A stretch of DNA of 42,286 nucleotides from Candidatus Crickella caballi (GCA_018064665.1 JAGHUV010000007.1:1-42286); one strand, 5' to 3'; counted from the stretch's first letter, positions 9,410 to 18,988 are shown. Notes: a model not told the origin generated them from the sequence alone. Program-made: numbers and translations.

Positions 9410-10203
9410 TGGAAGTAATTTCTATCGGAAGCAGCAGTTCGGGCAATTCATATATAATCAAAGCGGGTTCGACGAACCTGCTTCTTGATGTAGGGCTTTC
9501 TGCTACCAAGATTATGAAGGCTCTGTCCGAATGCAATATAGAAGCTGAGGATGTGGATGCTGTTCTTATCACTCATGAGCATATCGATCATGTAAGAAGC
9601 GTTCGTGCCGTAGCAAGAAAATGCGGGAATGCAAGATTCTATGCAAGTCGCGGAACTCAGTGCTCAACCGAAGCTTTCTCCTATGTTGACGAAAGCCGCA
9701 TAGTGACGGTCAGTCGGGGAGACAGCGCGAGATACGGAGATGTCGAGATAAGATGCTTTGGCCTTTCGCATGACGCAAATGAGCCTGTAGGATACTCGGT
9801 AATCGCAGATGGAGAGCAGCTTACTGTTGTGACCGATACCGGAATTGTTACAGAAGAGATATTTGATGAGATGTGCAAAGCGGACATTCTTGTTTTCGAG
9901 GCCAATCATGAGGAGGACATGCTTATGTTCGGACCTTATCCGTACAGCGTCAAGATGAGGATAAAAAGCGATCATGGACATCTGTCCAACGTGACCTCCG
10001 GAGAGCTGCTCGCAAGGCTGCTCGGGGAGAGAGAAAGTAATGCAGGCAGGCTCGACATACTGCTTGCGCACCTGTCGGAGAAGAATAACACTCCTTATCA
10101 TGCAAGGATGACAATTGAGGAGATACTGAGGAATAACGGCTTTGTTCGTGATGAGCATTATACGATGACGGTAGCCGCCAAGGAAGGGCTGACAGCAATA
10201 TGA
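9409..10203 (+). CDS. walJ: MBL-fold metallo-hydrolase, WalJ/YycJ type
   Basis: The 264-aa protein begins with ISIGSSSSGNSY and has the metallo-beta-lactamase motif THEHIDH, followed by downstream His/Asp ligands (GLSHDANEP, VTDTGIV, EANHE, DHGHLSN). This is the WalJ/YycJ family, a probable two-metal nuclease implicated in DNA mismatch repair or in coordinating cell-wall and replication events in Firmicutes. Here it lacks the usual walRK neighbours and is fused into a repair and translation run, starting on the last base of the addB stop codon. It overlaps rlmH by 4 bp. walJ followed by rlmH is a familiar pairing in Firmicutes. Confidence 0.88.
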   Translation: MEVISIGSSSSGNSYIIKAGSTNLLLDVGLSATKIMKALSECNIEAEDVDAVLITHEHIDHVRSVRAVARKCGNARFYASRGTQCSTEAFSYVDESRIVTVSRGDSARYGDVEIRCFGLSHDANEPVGYSVIADGEQLTVVTDTGIVTEEIFDEMCKADILVFEANHEEDMLMFGPYPYSVKMRIKSDHGHLSNVTSGELLARLLGERESNAGRLDILLAHLSEKNNTPYHARMTIEEILRNNGFVRDEHYTMTVAAKEGLTAI

Positions 10204-10676
10204 ATATAAATGTAATCTGTATCGGAAAACTTAAAGAAAAATACTGGACTGCAGCGATCGACGAGTATTCCAAGAGACTCGGGCGCTTCTGCACGCTCAG
10301 GATACACGAGCTGCCGGAGGCCAAGCTGCCGAAAAATGCTTCTGCAGCAGATGAGGCCAAAGTAATCGAGAAGGAAGGCGAAGAAATTCTCGCCAGGATC
10401 GGTGACGGCGACTACGTTGTCGCTCTCGAGGTAGAAGGGAAGCTGCTGAGCTCAGAGGAACTGGCAAAGCAGATCAATAAAGTATCCTTTGGCCATTCCA
10501 GCATCGATTTTATAATAGGCGGAAGCCTGGGGTTGAGCAACAAGGTGAAGTCCAGAGCCGACATAGGGATCTCCTTCGGCAAAATCACACTCCCACATCA
10601 GCTCGCACGTGTGGTATTATTAGAGCAGATATACAGAGCATATAAAATCAACAACAACGAAACATATCATAAATAA
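10200..10676 (+). CDS. rlmH: 23S rRNA (pseudouridine1915-N3)-methyltransferase RlmH
   Basis: The 158-aa SPOUT methyltransferase acts on pseudouridine 1915 in helix 69 of 23S rRNA in assembled 70S ribosomes. Family features are clear: N-terminal INVICIGKLKEKYW, central DYVVALEVEGK, the knot region DFIIGGSLGLS and the C-terminal LPHQLARVVLLEQIYRAYKI. The length equals the family norm. It starts in an ATGA overlap with walJ and is followed 13 bp later by a small membrane protein gene. Confidence 0.96.
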   Translation: MNINVICIGKLKEKYWTAAIDEYSKRLGRFCTLRIHELPEAKLPKNASAADEAKVIEKEGEEILARIGDGDYVVALEVEGKLLSSEELAKQINKVSFGHSSIDFIIGGSLGLSNKVKSRADIGISFGKITLPHQLARVVLLEQIYRAYKINNNETYHK

Positions 10677-10689
10677 AAGGAAGAGAATA

Positions 10690-10866
10690 ATGGCTAACAA
10701 ATACAGCAAGACCAACAGCTCGTCAAAGGCTAGGGAACAGAAATACATGGAGGACTATGAGAAGTCCCGCAATCGTCTCAACAAGGGAGCAAGAATTATG
10801 GCTCTGGTTATGGCAGGCGTAATGATCATATTTGCCTTCGTTGGAGCGATCGCATTCATGTTCTAA
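10690..10866 (+). CDS. 58-aa single-pass membrane protein, unknown function
   Basis: A short open frame from ATG 10690 to TAA 10866 has a good ribosome site (AAAGGAAGAG, about 5 bp away). The protein has a charged N-terminal half (KYSKTNSSSKAREQKYMEDYEKSRNR is split across residues 4-29) and one hydrophobic segment of about 20 residues (about 37-57) ending in MF. It lies between rlmH and a strong terminator, so it is the last gene of the prfB-rlmH run. I do not recognise a family. Its coding look (no rare gaps, clean ribosome site, TM segment right at the end) supports a real gene. Confidence 0.7.
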   Translation: MANKYSKTNSSSKAREQKYMEDYEKSRNRLNKGARIMALVMAGVMIIFAFVGAIAFMF

Positions 10867-10884
10867 ACAGTAAGAGAATGAAGG

Positions 10885-10914
10885 ACTGCGGATGAGATAT
10901 CCGCAGTTTTTTGT
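10885..10914 (+). terminator. Rho-independent terminator after rlmH and the 58-aa gene
   Basis: A perfect 9-bp stem (10885-10893 with 10899-10907, sequence ACTGCGGAT/ATCCGCAGT) with a 5-base loop is followed by a T-rich tail. It closes the long run of genes beginning at prfB and separates it from the V-ATPase promoter. Confidence 0.92.
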
Positions 10915-11007
10915 ATTTTTTGAAGAATTCAACAAAAAAATAACAAAGAAAACCTGTTGATATTACTGCATTCTGGACGATAAAAAAACCACGCAATATT
11001 GTTTTAA

Positions 11008-11036
11008 TTGTCGTACAAGAGGCGGGAGGTTATAAT
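11008..11036 (+). promoter_or_regulatory. sigma-A-type promoter of the V-ATPase operon
   Basis: A -35 box TTGTCG (11008-11013) and a perfect -10 box TATAAT (11031-11036) are separated by exactly 17 bp. Transcription would start near 11043, leaving a leader of about 80 bases before the first gene. No other promoter-like sequence of this quality lies between the terminator at 10.9 kb and the operon. Confidence 0.85.
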
Positions 11037-11053
11037 ATAAGTGCGAAATATTT

Positions 11054-11104
11054 GCAGACGCGAAAGATGTATATATGAGCACTCATGCAATGAGAGCGTT
11101 CTGC
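11054..11104 (+). promoter_or_regulatory. structured 5' leader of the V-ATPase operon
   Basis: The outer stem pairs 11054-11061 (GCAGACGC) with 11096-11104 (GCGTTCTGC, one bulged T). Inside it, CTCAT at 11082-11086 can pair either with ATGAG at 11075-11079 or with ATGAG at 11090-11094, so two alternative inner hairpins are possible. The leader has no T-run and ends just before the ribosome site of the first gene. It could affect mRNA stability or translation. No known riboswitch was recognised. Confidence 0.4.
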
Positions 11105-11123
11105 GAAGGAAAGGAAGTAGCTT

Positions 11124-11438
11124 ATGTCGATAGCAGATATTGAAAAAGTTAGAGCTGCTGAGTCTGCTGCCGAAGCATTGCGCAAGAAGGCGGAAGACGA
11201 AAAGGCTCAGATCATCGCTGCAGGCAGGAAAGAAGCCAAGGACCTGATCGAGAAAGCCGGCAAGGATGCTGAGGACGCATACAGGAAGGCAATCGAGATG
11301 GCTGAGGTCAAAGCAAGCAAGGCTTACGAGAATACAATCGAAGCCCAGAAGGAAGCCTGTGAGAAGATCAAAGCTGAAGGCCGTGCTAAGATAGATGGCG
11401 TGATAGATGATATCGTCGGAAAGGTAGTGGGTATCTAA
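11124..11438 (+). CDS. V-type ATPase peripheral-stalk subunit H/G-like
   Basis: The 104-aa protein is almost entirely a charged, Ala/Lys/Glu-rich helix (for example AAESAAEALRKKAEDEKAQ), typical of the AhaH/NtpF peripheral stalk subunit that pairs with subunit E in a coiled coil. The position as first gene of the operon also matches clostridial and archaeal operons. The ATG follows GGAAAGGAAG. The stop codon overlaps the start of the subunit I gene by 1 bp. Family call rests on composition, length and context more than on specific residues. Confidence 0.85.
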   Translation: MSIADIEKVRAAESAAEALRKKAEDEKAQIIAAGRKEAKDLIEKAGKDAEDAYRKAIEMAEVKASKAYENTIEAQKEACEKIKAEGRAKIDGVIDDIVGKVVGI

Positions 11439-13420
11439 TGGCAATAGTAAAAATGAACAAACTATCTGTCATAGGTATGATTTCTGAGAAGGAAGACCTG
11501 ATCAAAACGCTCATGGACCTCGGAGTTGTTGAGATTAGCAGCAATGCAGGCAAACTCCAGGACGAAGAATGGGCAAAGCTGGTTGAGAAAGACGGTGACG
11601 AAGAGCGCGTATCCTTAATGGAAAAGGAGCTGTCAAGAGTAGACAATGCTCTGGGCGTACTTCAGAAGCACGGCGGACTCAAAGCTCCTCTCTTCACTTC
11701 AAGAAGACCGATGACTCGCAAAGAGTTCAACAGTCTTTCAAGAAAAGAGAAGACCTATGCTAAGCAGACTCAGGAGCTTCTGGACCTGAACGACAAGTTC
11801 AATGCGGCGACGGTTGATATCAACCAGGCGACAGCACAGATATCGGCACTTGAACCATGGCTGACATACGATGTTCCGCTGGAGATCGTTTCGACAGACG
11901 AACTGCGTGTCAGACTCGCGGAATTCCCGCCGGTGGTCGATCTCGAGGCTTTGTCGGATGCTTTGGAAGAAGCAGGCTGCACAAGTCTGGTGAACGAGGT
12001 CAGCAGAGATAAGCTGATGTGCTACGCGAGCATTGCATACTTCAAGGCTGATGAGGAAAAGGCTCTTGAGATACTCAAAGAGTCAGGCTTCACCGTACCG
12101 GGCATTGTTGATACCAAGGGCACCCCGGCGGAATGCACTGAGAAGTATAAGACTATGCTTGTAGATCTCGCTGCTAAGAAGGAAGATATCCTATCACAGA
12201 TAAAGGAAAGAACCTCTTACAAGGAGGACCTTGAGTTCTATCACGATCTGCTCACTATAAGGAGAGACGAATACAAGATAAGAGGTAACATGATGAATAC
12301 AGAGAAGACATTCACCTTCGATGGATGGTTCCCTGTAGCAACACTGGATCTGGTAAGAAAAGCACTCAAGAAATTCACTTGCGTGTATGAGTATTCCGAA
12401 CCGTCGGAGGATGACGAGATTCCGGTAATTCTGAACGACAGAAGGTTCTTTGAGCCTATGCAGTTCATCACCGGACTGTACTCTCTGCCTAATGCAAGAG
12501 AGGTGGATCCGACAGCAATATTCACGATGTTCTACATCGTATTCTTCGGAATGATGTTTGCGGACGTAGGCTACGGACTGATATTGTTCGCGGCAACACT
12601 GTTTGCAATAAAGCATTACAAGCTGTACGAAGGAGCAACCTATCAGCTGATGCGTGTTCTCAACTACTGCGGAATCAGCTCTGCGGTGTTCGGAGTCCTC
12701 TTTGGCTCCTACTTCGGAGACCTGATAACGGTAGTGGGAAAGCAATTCTTCGACGCTGATATTGTGATCAAGCCACTGTGGCTCAATCCTACAGAGTCGT
12801 CGATGACGCTCCTGATCGTATCATGTGCGCTCGGTGTTCTCCACCTGTTCGTAGGTATGGGGATCAAAGCCTATGAGCAGATCAAAGCGGGAGATGTTCT
12901 CGGTGCTGTCAATGACAACTTCGTATGGTATGTGATCGTGCTTGGCCTCGTGCTGTGGCTCTTCGGTGCAAAGGTGGTACCTTGGGGTCCTGTCGCAGGT
13001 AAGTGGATGACAATTGTCGGCTTTGCAGCCGCAATAATCATACCGATATTCATGAACAAAGGAGTCGGAAAGGCTATCGGTCTGTGGAACATCTACAGCG
13101 GAGTAACCGGAAACCTGTCGGATATACTGTCCTACTCAAGACTTCTCGGTCTGGGTCTGGCATCGGCATCCATCGCACAGGTAGTAAATTTCCTGGCTTC
13201 ACTTGTTGGACATGGCGGAGCAGGAATCATACTGTTCATACTGGTTGAGCTTCTCGGACATGCCCTGAACTTTGCAATCAATGCACTGGGCTCGTTCGTA
13301 CATTCAGCAAGACTGCAGTATGTAGAATTCTTTGGAAGATTCTTTGAAGGCGGCGGCGAAGCATTCAAGCCGTTTGGCAAAGATACTAAATACGTAAGAA
13401 TAATTGAGGAGGGAAAATAA
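11438..13420 (+). CDS. ntpI: V-type ATP synthase subunit I (membrane stator, a-subunit equivalent)
   Basis: The 660-aa protein has a soluble N-terminal half (about 1-345) that contacts the peripheral stalks and a membrane half with about seven or eight hydrophobic segments starting near FTMFYIVFFGMMFADVGYG. Two arginine-bearing helices, ILSYSRLLGLGLASASIAQ and SFVHSARLQYVEFFGRFF, correspond to the conserved ion half-channel region. The length matches the family. The gene starts on the last base of the previous stop codon and is followed immediately by the c-ring gene (no gap). Confidence 0.94.
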   Translation: MAIVKMNKLSVIGMISEKEDLIKTLMDLGVVEISSNAGKLQDEEWAKLVEKDGDEERVSLMEKELSRVDNALGVLQKHGGLKAPLFTSRRPMTRKEFNSLSRKEKTYAKQTQELLDLNDKFNAATVDINQATAQISALEPWLTYDVPLEIVSTDELRVRLAEFPPVVDLEALSDALEEAGCTSLVNEVSRDKLMCYASIAYFKADEEKALEILKESGFTVPGIVDTKGTPAECTEKYKTMLVDLAAKKEDILSQIKERTSYKEDLEFYHDLLTIRRDEYKIRGNMMNTEKTFTFDGWFPVATLDLVRKALKKFTCVYEYSEPSEDDEIPVILNDRRFFEPMQFITGLYSLPNAREVDPTAIFTMFYIVFFGMMFADVGYGLILFAATLFAIKHYKLYEGATYQLMRVLNYCGISSAVFGVLFGSYFGDLITVVGKQFFDADIVIKPLWLNPTESSMTLLIVSCALGVLHLFVGMGIKAYEQIKAGDVLGAVNDNFVWYVIVLGLVLWLFGAKVVPWGPVAGKWMTIVGFAAAIIIPIFMNKGVGKAIGLWNIYSGVTGNLSDILSYSRLLGLGLASASIAQVVNFLASLVGHGGAGIILFILVELLGHALNFAINALGSFVHSARLQYVEFFGRFFEGGGEAFKPFGKDTKYVRIIEEGK

Positions 13421-13891
13421 ATGACTATTGGAGTAGCATTAGCTGTATTTGGCGCTGCTATCGCAGCATGTGCAGGCGTAGGCTCCGGACTTGGAGTTGG
13501 TATCGCCGGTGAAGCAGCAGACGGTGTTATGGCAGGAGAAGGAACAAGCTTTGGTTCAACACTGGTACTGCAGGCACTTCCTGGAACACAGGGAATTTAC
13601 GGAATGGTAATTGCAATCATGATTATGACTAAGATCGGCGTTCTCGGTGGCGGAGCAATCGATCTGTCAGTAGCTCAGGGACTTGCTCTTCTGGGTGCAG
13701 GACTCCCAATCGGAATCGTAGGCGTATGGTCAGGTATTGCACAGGGTAAAGCAGCGGCAGCCGGCATCCAGCTGGTATCAAAGAAGGACGGAAAGCTCGG
13801 ACAGGCTATCATCTACGCAGTAATGGTAGAGACATATGCTATCCTCGCATTCATCATCTCCTTCCTGCTGTACAACGGAATTACAGTTTAA
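13421..13891 (+). CDS. ntpK: V-type ATPase rotor (c-ring) subunit K, Na+-type ligand set
   Basis: The 156-aa proteolipid contains two fused helical hairpins (four TM helices), as in E. hirae NtpK. The second hairpin has the ion-carrying glutamate at Glu137 (MVETYAILAF). The residues aligned with the E. hirae Na+ ligands are all there: Leu53, Thr56, Gln57 (with Tyr60) in LPGTQGIY, and Gln108 in SGIAQGK. The first hairpin lacks a carboxylate, as in other V-type rings. This predicts Na+ rather than H+ coupling. The ribosome site GAGGGAAAATAA overlaps the end of the subunit I gene. Confidence 0.95.
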   Translation: MTIGVALAVFGAAIAACAGVGSGLGVGIAGEAADGVMAGEGTSFGSTLVLQALPGTQGIYGMVIAIMIMTKIGVLGGGAIDLSVAQGLALLGAGLPIGIVGVWSGIAQGKAAAAGIQLVSKKDGKLGQAIIYAVMVETYAILAFIISFLLYNGITV

Positions 13892-13910
13892 TTGGAAAGG
13901 GGCGCTGGAT

Positions 13911-14483
13911 ATGAGTATAGAGTCCATTACAAAGAGGATCGAGGACGAGGCCAAAGCGTACGCCGGTGAGCGTAAGGCAGAGGCTGAAGGCCTTAAGAAG
14001 GAAATCCTTGCGGACGCTCAGACCAAAGCCGACAAGATAATGGCAGACGCTAAAGAACGCGCCGACAAGGAAAGTAAGCTTCTTGCAGAAAGAAGAGAAT
14101 CTGTTGCCGGACTCGAATCAAGAAAGATGGTTCTCGAAGCCAAACAGGAAATCATCAGAGAGAGCTTTGACAAGGCTCTGGATAAGCTGGTGAATCTTGA
14201 GGAGGCAGACTATATCAAGTTCATCGGGAATCAGCTGAATGCTTTCGGGAAGGAAGGCGGAGAGGTTCTTCTCAATGCGGAGGACAAGAAGAAATACGGA
14301 GACAAGCTGGCTAAGCTGCTCTCGGGCGGACTCAAACTGAGTGAGGAAGCTGCAAACATCAAGGGCGGATTCATCCTCAAACAGGGAGATATTTCCATCA
14401 ACTGCTCGCTCGAGAAGCTCCTCGAAGACAAGAAGGAAGAAATGGTTGGCGAAATCGCAGCCAAGCTCTTCCCTGAGAAATAA
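13911..14483 (+). CDS. ntpE: V-type ATPase subunit E (peripheral stalk)
   Basis: The product has 190 residues: an N-terminal coiled-coil half rich in Lys/Glu/Ala and a compact C-terminal half (LNAFGKEGGEVLLNAEDKKKYGDKL, split in two parts; then NIKGGFILKQGDISINCSLE). The GGF(I/V)L ... SLE pattern is typical for subunit E. The chosen ATG at 13911 has a GGAAAGGGG site; a longer frame upstream would run back into the ntpK gene and is not supported. Subunit E pairs with the first-gene product to form the stalks holding the A3B3 head. Confidence 0.9.
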   Translation: MSIESITKRIEDEAKAYAGERKAEAEGLKKEILADAQTKADKIMADAKERADKESKLLAERRESVAGLESRKMVLEAKQEIIRESFDKALDKLVNLEEADYIKFIGNQLNAFGKEGGEVLLNAEDKKKYGDKLAKLLSGGLKLSEEAANIKGGFILKQGDISINCSLEKLLEDKKEEMVGEIAAKLFPEK

Positions 14484-14513
14484 TCGGCAGAAGCACAAGA
14501 AGGAGGATTAATC

Positions 14514-15506
14514 ATGGCAAATTGCGTATTTGCAACAGCAATGATCAGAAGCCTGGAGAAACGTCTCCTGACAACTGAACAGTTCTACAATATGATTGAT
14601 TCCGGAAGCATTGAAGACGTATGCAGAACAGTGCAGGAAGCCGGTTACGGCAGTGATGCTGAGCCATTCAGACCGGACACATATATGAAAATTCTCGCCG
14701 ACAGAGAGAACAATCTCTTCGATGAGACACTCAAGCTCGGTAAGGATTTCGAGGTTCTGGATGTACTGAATCTGGTTAATGACTATCACAACATCAAGGT
14801 CCTGCTCAAGGCAGAGGCTCTGGGAATTGACAGAAGCGACATTCTGCTCAATACAGGAACAATACCTGCAGAGAAGATGGCGGAGCTGGTAAGAGACCGT
14901 GACAGATCTCAGCTGACGGAGAACATGCTCAAGGCAGTTCTCGAAGCAAGCGATACTCAGGCAAGAACCAACGACCCTCAGTGGATAGACATTATCTGCG
15001 ACAGGTACTGGTTCGCTGACATGCAGAGAGTTGCAGAGAAGAGCGGAAATGAATTCGTCAAGGGCTATGTCAGGGCGAAGATTGACGCATCCAATCTCAA
15101 GACCTATGTCAGAGTAAGAACGATGGGAGAGGCGTGGCCGTTCTTCAGCGACATGTTTATCCCGGGCGGTACAATTGAGCCTGCCACATATCAGAGAGCT
15201 TATACCGAAGATCTGAACCAGTTCGGTGCACATTTCAAGGGAACTCTGATATATGAAGCAGCACTCGACGGAAGAATCGACCTCGAGAAGACGGGAAAGT
15301 TCACACTGTTTGAGAAGCTTTGCGATGATGCGGTGATGCATTATGCCAAGGAAGGTAAGTATGTAACATTCGGCATCGAGGTGGTATTTGCTTACTTCGT
15401 AGCTAAGCAGGCTGAGATGACTAACATCAGAATCATGATGGCAGGCAAGCTTGCAGGTACGGATCCGGAACTCGTGAAAGAAAGGATGAGGGAGACTTAT
15501 GAATAG
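14514..15506 (+). CDS. ntpC: V-type ATPase subunit C (central-stalk adaptor to the c-ring)
   Basis: The 330-aa protein belongs to the V0D/AC39 family, the funnel-shaped adaptor linking central stalk subunits D and F to the membrane ring. The N-terminus (CVFATAMIRSLEKRLL) and the helical, repeat-like composition with DYHNIKVLLKAEALG fit the family. A strong AAGGAGG site precedes ATG 14514. It overlaps the subunit F gene by 8 bp. Confidence 0.9.
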   Translation: MANCVFATAMIRSLEKRLLTTEQFYNMIDSGSIEDVCRTVQEAGYGSDAEPFRPDTYMKILADRENNLFDETLKLGKDFEVLDVLNLVNDYHNIKVLLKAEALGIDRSDILLNTGTIPAEKMAELVRDRDRSQLTENMLKAVLEASDTQARTNDPQWIDIICDRYWFADMQRVAEKSGNEFVKGYVRAKIDASNLKTYVRVRTMGEAWPFFSDMFIPGGTIEPATYQRAYTEDLNQFGAHFKGTLIYEAALDGRIDLEKTGKFTLFEKLCDDAVMHYAKEGKYVTFGIEVVFAYFVAKQAEMTNIRIMMAGKLAGTDPELVKERMRETYE

Positions 15507-15819
15507 AATAGGCATAATCGGCGATGCTGACAGTGTCCTGGGATTCAAAGCCTTCGGACTGGATGCGTACGCATGCCTCAACAAGGACGAGGCGGCAGAG
15601 ACACTGCACAAAATTGTCAAAGATGATTACGGAATTATCTTTATCACAGAAAGATATTATATGGAAATAGAAGATGAAATCGCCAAATACGCTGAACTCA
15701 GGATTCCGGCTATTGTAGCCATCCCGGGAAGCGACGGAGGTTACGGCATAGGACTTTCGAACGTTAAGAGAGCGGTCGAAAAGGCAGTCGGAGCAGACAT
15801 ACTGTTTGGTGATAAATAG
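15499..15819 (+). CDS. ntpG: V-type ATPase subunit F (central stalk)
   Basis: The 106-aa protein has the NtpG/AtpF look: an N-terminal strand RIGIIGDADSVLGFKAFGLDA, a helix, YGIIFITERYY, and the strand AIVAIPGSDGGYG. It forms the central shaft with subunit D and activates ATP hydrolysis. The start codon lies inside the end of ntpC. It is followed 12 bp later by ntpA with an AGGAGG site. Confidence 0.92.
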   Translation: MNRIGIIGDADSVLGFKAFGLDAYACLNKDEAAETLHKIVKDDYGIIFITERYYMEIEDEIAKYAELRIPAIVAIPGSDGGYGIGLSNVKRAVEKAVGADILFGDK

Positions 15820-15831
15820 GAGGAGCAGAGC

Positions 15832-17613
15832 ATGATTCAAGGTAAAATCGTTAAGATAGCCGGACCTCTTGTAGTTGCATCAGGCATGGGCGACGCTGAC
15901 ATGTTCGATATCGCCAAGGTCGGTAATGCGGGCCTTATCGGTGAGATTATCGAGATGCGTGACGGTAATGCCTCAATTCAGGTATACGAGGAAACAGCCG
16001 GACTGCAGCCCGGTGAGCCGGTAGTGAGCACAGGAAAGCCTCTTTCGGTAGAGCTTGGACCCGGACTCATAGAGACTATTTACGACGGTATTCAGAGACC
16101 ACTGAAAGCTCTCCTCGAGAAGTCAGGCGCTAACATCGCAAGAGGTGTAAGTGAGCCGGCTCTTGACCACAGCAAGGAGTGGGACTTCGAAGTAGTTGCC
16201 AGACAGGGTGACACTGTTGAAGCCGGAGATGTGCTCGGAACAGTTCAGGAAACTGTAGCCGTACAGCAGAAAATAATGGTGCCTTACGGCGTTGAAGGTA
16301 AGATCAAATCAATCACTAAGAGCGGCAGGTACACCATCGATGAGGTTATTGCTGTAATCACAGACGATAAGGGCGTTGACCACGAGGTCAAGATGTATCA
16401 GGAGTGGCCTGTAAGACTTGAGAGACCTTACAAGTCCAAGCTGGCACCTAATGATCCGCTTATTACAGGACAGAGAGTAGTTGATACCATGTTCCCTATC
16501 GCAAAGGGCGGTGTGGCAGCTGTACCGGGACCTTTCGGTTCAGGCAAAACAGTTATTCAGCACCAGCTTGCAAAGTGGGCGGATGCAGACATCGTTATCT
16601 ACATCGGCTGCGGCGAGCGTGGTAATGAGATGACAGAAGTACTTATGGAGTTCCCTGAACTGCAGGACCCTAAGACAGGCGATTCTCTGATGAAGAGAAC
16701 AGTGCTTATCGCTAATACTTCTGACATGCCGGTAGCTGCTCGAGAGGCTTCAGTATATACAGGAATCACAATCGCTGAGTACTTCAGAGATATGGGATAC
16801 TCGGTAGCGCTGATGGCAGACTCCACTTCAAGATGGGCAGAGGCTCTTCGTGAGATGTCCGGACGTCTTGAAGAAATGCCTGGTGAAGAAGGATATCCTG
16901 CTTACCTGGCAACAAGACTGGCTCAGTTCTACGAGAGAGCAGGTAAGGTTGTATGTCTCGGTAAGGATGAGAGAGTCGGAGCACTTTCCGCTATCGGAGC
17001 AGTATCGCCTCCGGGAGGAGATATTTCCGAACCTGTATCACAGGCAACTCTTCGTATCGTAAAGGTATATTGGGGACTTGATGCAGCGCTTGCACATGCA
17101 AGACACTTCCCTGCTATCAACTGGCTGAACAGCTACTCGCTGTATCAGGACAGACTGGATAAATGGTTTGCAGAGAACATCGACAAAGACTTCCCTGCTA
17201 ACAGACAGATGGCAATGAACCTCCTGCAGGAGGAAGCAGAGCTGAACGAAATCGTACAGCTGGTCGGAGTTGACGGACTGTCCAAGGAAGACAGACTTAA
17301 GCTCGAAGCCTGCAAGATGATCCGTGAGGACTTCCTGCATCAGAACTCCTTCCATGAGGTAGATACTTATTCATCAACCAACAAGCAGTTCAAGCTGATG
17401 AAGCTCATCCTTGACTTCTTCAAGGGCGGACAGAGAGCACTTGAAGGCAATGCAAGCTTCGGAGCTGTTGCCAACGGCGAACTCAGAGAAGAAATCGGAC
17501 GTTTCAAATATGTTGTTGAGGAAAATGTTGATGCTGAATTCCAGAAGCTTGAAGAAAAAATCGACTTAACATTCGATAATCTGATTAAGGAGGCAGGTGA
17601 GGCTGATGATTAA
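15832..17613 (+). CDS. ntpA: V-type ATPase catalytic subunit A
   Basis: The 593-aa catalytic subunit carries the P-loop GPFGSGKT at residues 233-240, the GERGNEM segment with the catalytic glutamate, and the Walker B strand [16 protein letters not shown]. The non-homologous insertion after the first domain (about 110-200) is present, which separates it from F-type beta. It forms the A3B3 head with subunit B. An AGGAGG site precedes the ATG. The gene's last codons overlap the start of ntpB by 8 bp. Confidence 0.97.
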   Translation: MIQGKIVKIAGPLVVASGMGDADMFDIAKVGNAGLIGEIIEMRDGNASIQVYEETAGLQPGEPVVSTGKPLSVELGPGLIETIYDGIQRPLKALLEKSGANIARGVSEPALDHSKEWDFEVVARQGDTVEAGDVLGTVQETVAVQQKIMVPYGVEGKIKSITKSGRYTIDEVIAVITDDKGVDHEVKMYQEWPVRLERPYKSKLAPNDPLITGQRVVDTMFPIAKGGVAAVPGPFGSGKTVIQHQLAKWADADIVIYIGCGERGNEMTEVLMEFPELQDPKTGDSLMKRTVLIANTSDMPVAAREASVYTGITIAEYFRDMGYSVALMADSTSRWAEALREMSGRLEEMPGEEGYPAYLATRLAQFYERAGKVVCLGKDERVGALSAIGAVSPPGGDISEPVSQATLRIVKVYWGLDAALAHARHFPAINWLNSYSLYQDRLDKWFAENIDKDFPANRQMAMNLLQEEAELNEIVQLVGVDGLSKEDRLKLEACKMIREDFLHQNSFHEVDTYSSTNKQFKLMKLILDFFKGGQRALEGNASFGAVANGELREEIGRFKYVVEENVDAEFQKLEEKIDLTFDNLIKEAGEADD

Positions 17614-18988
17614 GGAATATAAGACAATATCAGAAGTAGCCGGCCCGCTGATGCTGGTCAAAGGCGTTGAAGGAGTAGGCTACGACGAGCTCGGAGAAAT
17701 CGAGCTCTCCAATGGACAGATCAGACACTGCAAGGTTCTGGAAATCAACGGAACCGACGTACTTGTACAGCTCTTCGAGGGCGCAATGGGAATGAATATC
17801 AAGGACTCTAAAGTAAGATTCCTCGGACATTCCAATGAGCTTGGAGTTTCAATGGATATGCTGGGACGTATCTTCGATGGAATGGGACGTCCTATCGACG
17901 GCGGAGCAGATATTATTCCTGAGAAGAAGATGGATATCAACGGCCTGGCAATGAACCCGGCTGCAAGAGAGTACCCGTCGGAATTCATTCAGACAGGTGT
18001 ATCCGGAATCGACGGACTGAACACTCTCGTTAGAGGTCAGAAGCTGCCTATTTTCTCCGGATCAGGACTTCCGCATGCCAATCTCGCTGCACAGATTGCA
18101 AGACAGGCTAAGGTTAGAGGAACAGATTCCAAGTTTGCGGTAGTATTCGCTGCAGTAGGTATCACATATGAAGAGGCTGACTTCTTCATGACAGACTTCA
18201 AGGAGACAGGAGCTATTGACAGAACAGTAATGTTCCTGAATCTCGCTAACGACCCTGCGGTAGAGCGTATCGCAACTCCTCGTATGGCTTTGACAGCCGC
18301 TGAGTATCTCGCTTTTGAGAAGGAAATGCATGTACTGGTTATTATCACAGACATTACCAACTACTGCGAATCCCTGCGTGAAGTATCCGCAGCTCGTAAA
18401 GAGGTTCCGGGTCGTCGCGGATATCCGGGATATCTGTATACTGACCTTGCTACAATGTATGAAAGAGCAGGCAAGAAGAGAGGTATCGACGGATCAATCA
18501 CAATGATTCCTATCGTATCAATGCCTGAGGATGACATCACTCATCCGATTCCTGACCTGACAGGATATATCACAGAGGGACAGATCATTCTGTCCAGAGA
18601 ACTGTATCGTAAGGGAGTTACACCACCTATTGATGTACTGCCTTCACTGTCAAGACTTAAGGATAAGGGTATCGGCGAAGGCAAGACCCGTAAGGACCAT
18701 GCCGATACAATGAACCAGCTCTTCGCTATTTACTCAAGAGGTAAAGAGTGCAAGGAACTGATGGCTATCCTCGGTGAGGCTGCTCTGTCGGACATCGACA
18801 AGCTTTATGCAAGATTTGCCGATGAATTCGAAGACAAGTATGTAAATCAGGGATATACAACAGACCGTACTATCGAGGAGACTCTTGAAATCGGTTGGTC
18901 ACTGCTTAGAACTATGCCTCGTGCAGAGCTGAAGCGTATCCACGATGAGTACCTCGATGAGTGGTATGAGATCAAGGAAGAAAAGTAG
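17606..18988 (+). CDS. ntpB: V-type ATPase non-catalytic subunit B
   Basis: The 460-aa subunit B alternates with A in the head. It lacks a functional P-loop; the corresponding segment reads [20 protein letters not shown]. Family segments include [11 protein letters not shown] at the N-terminus and [21 protein letters not shown] chose ATG 17606, which gives the typical [10 protein letters not shown] start; a GTG at 17597 in the same frame is possible but lies only 3 bp after the AAGGAGG site (17587-17593). The start overlaps the end of ntpA, so the two are translationally coupled, as expected for equal stoichiometry. Confidence 0.95.
   Translation: MIKEYKTISEVAGPLMLVKGVEGVGYDELGEIELSNGQIRHCKVLEINGTDVLVQLFEGAMGMNIKDSKVRFLGHSNELGVSMDMLGRIFDGMGRPIDGGADIIPEKKMDINGLAMNPAAREYPSEFIQTGVSGIDGLNTLVRGQKLPIFSGSGLPHANLAAQIARQAKVRGTDSKFAVVFAAVGITYEEADFFMTDFKETGAIDRTVMFLNLANDPAVERIATPRMALTAAEYLAFEKEMHVLVIITDITNYCESLREVSAARKEVPGRRGYPGYLYTDLATMYERAGKKRGIDGSITMIPIVSMPEDDITHPIPDLTGYITEGQIILSRELYRKGVTPPIDVLPSLSRLKDKGIGEGKTRKDHADTMNQLFAIYSRGKECKELMAILGEAALSDIDKLYARFADEFEDKYVNQGYTTDRTIEETLEIGWSLLRTMPRAELKRIHDEYLDEWYEIKEEK

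Noticed and set aside
14508-15620. Long minus-strand open frame opposite ntpC and ntpG
   Set aside because: It overlaps two certain V-ATPase genes and has a Cys/His/Leu-rich composition typical of antisense frames.
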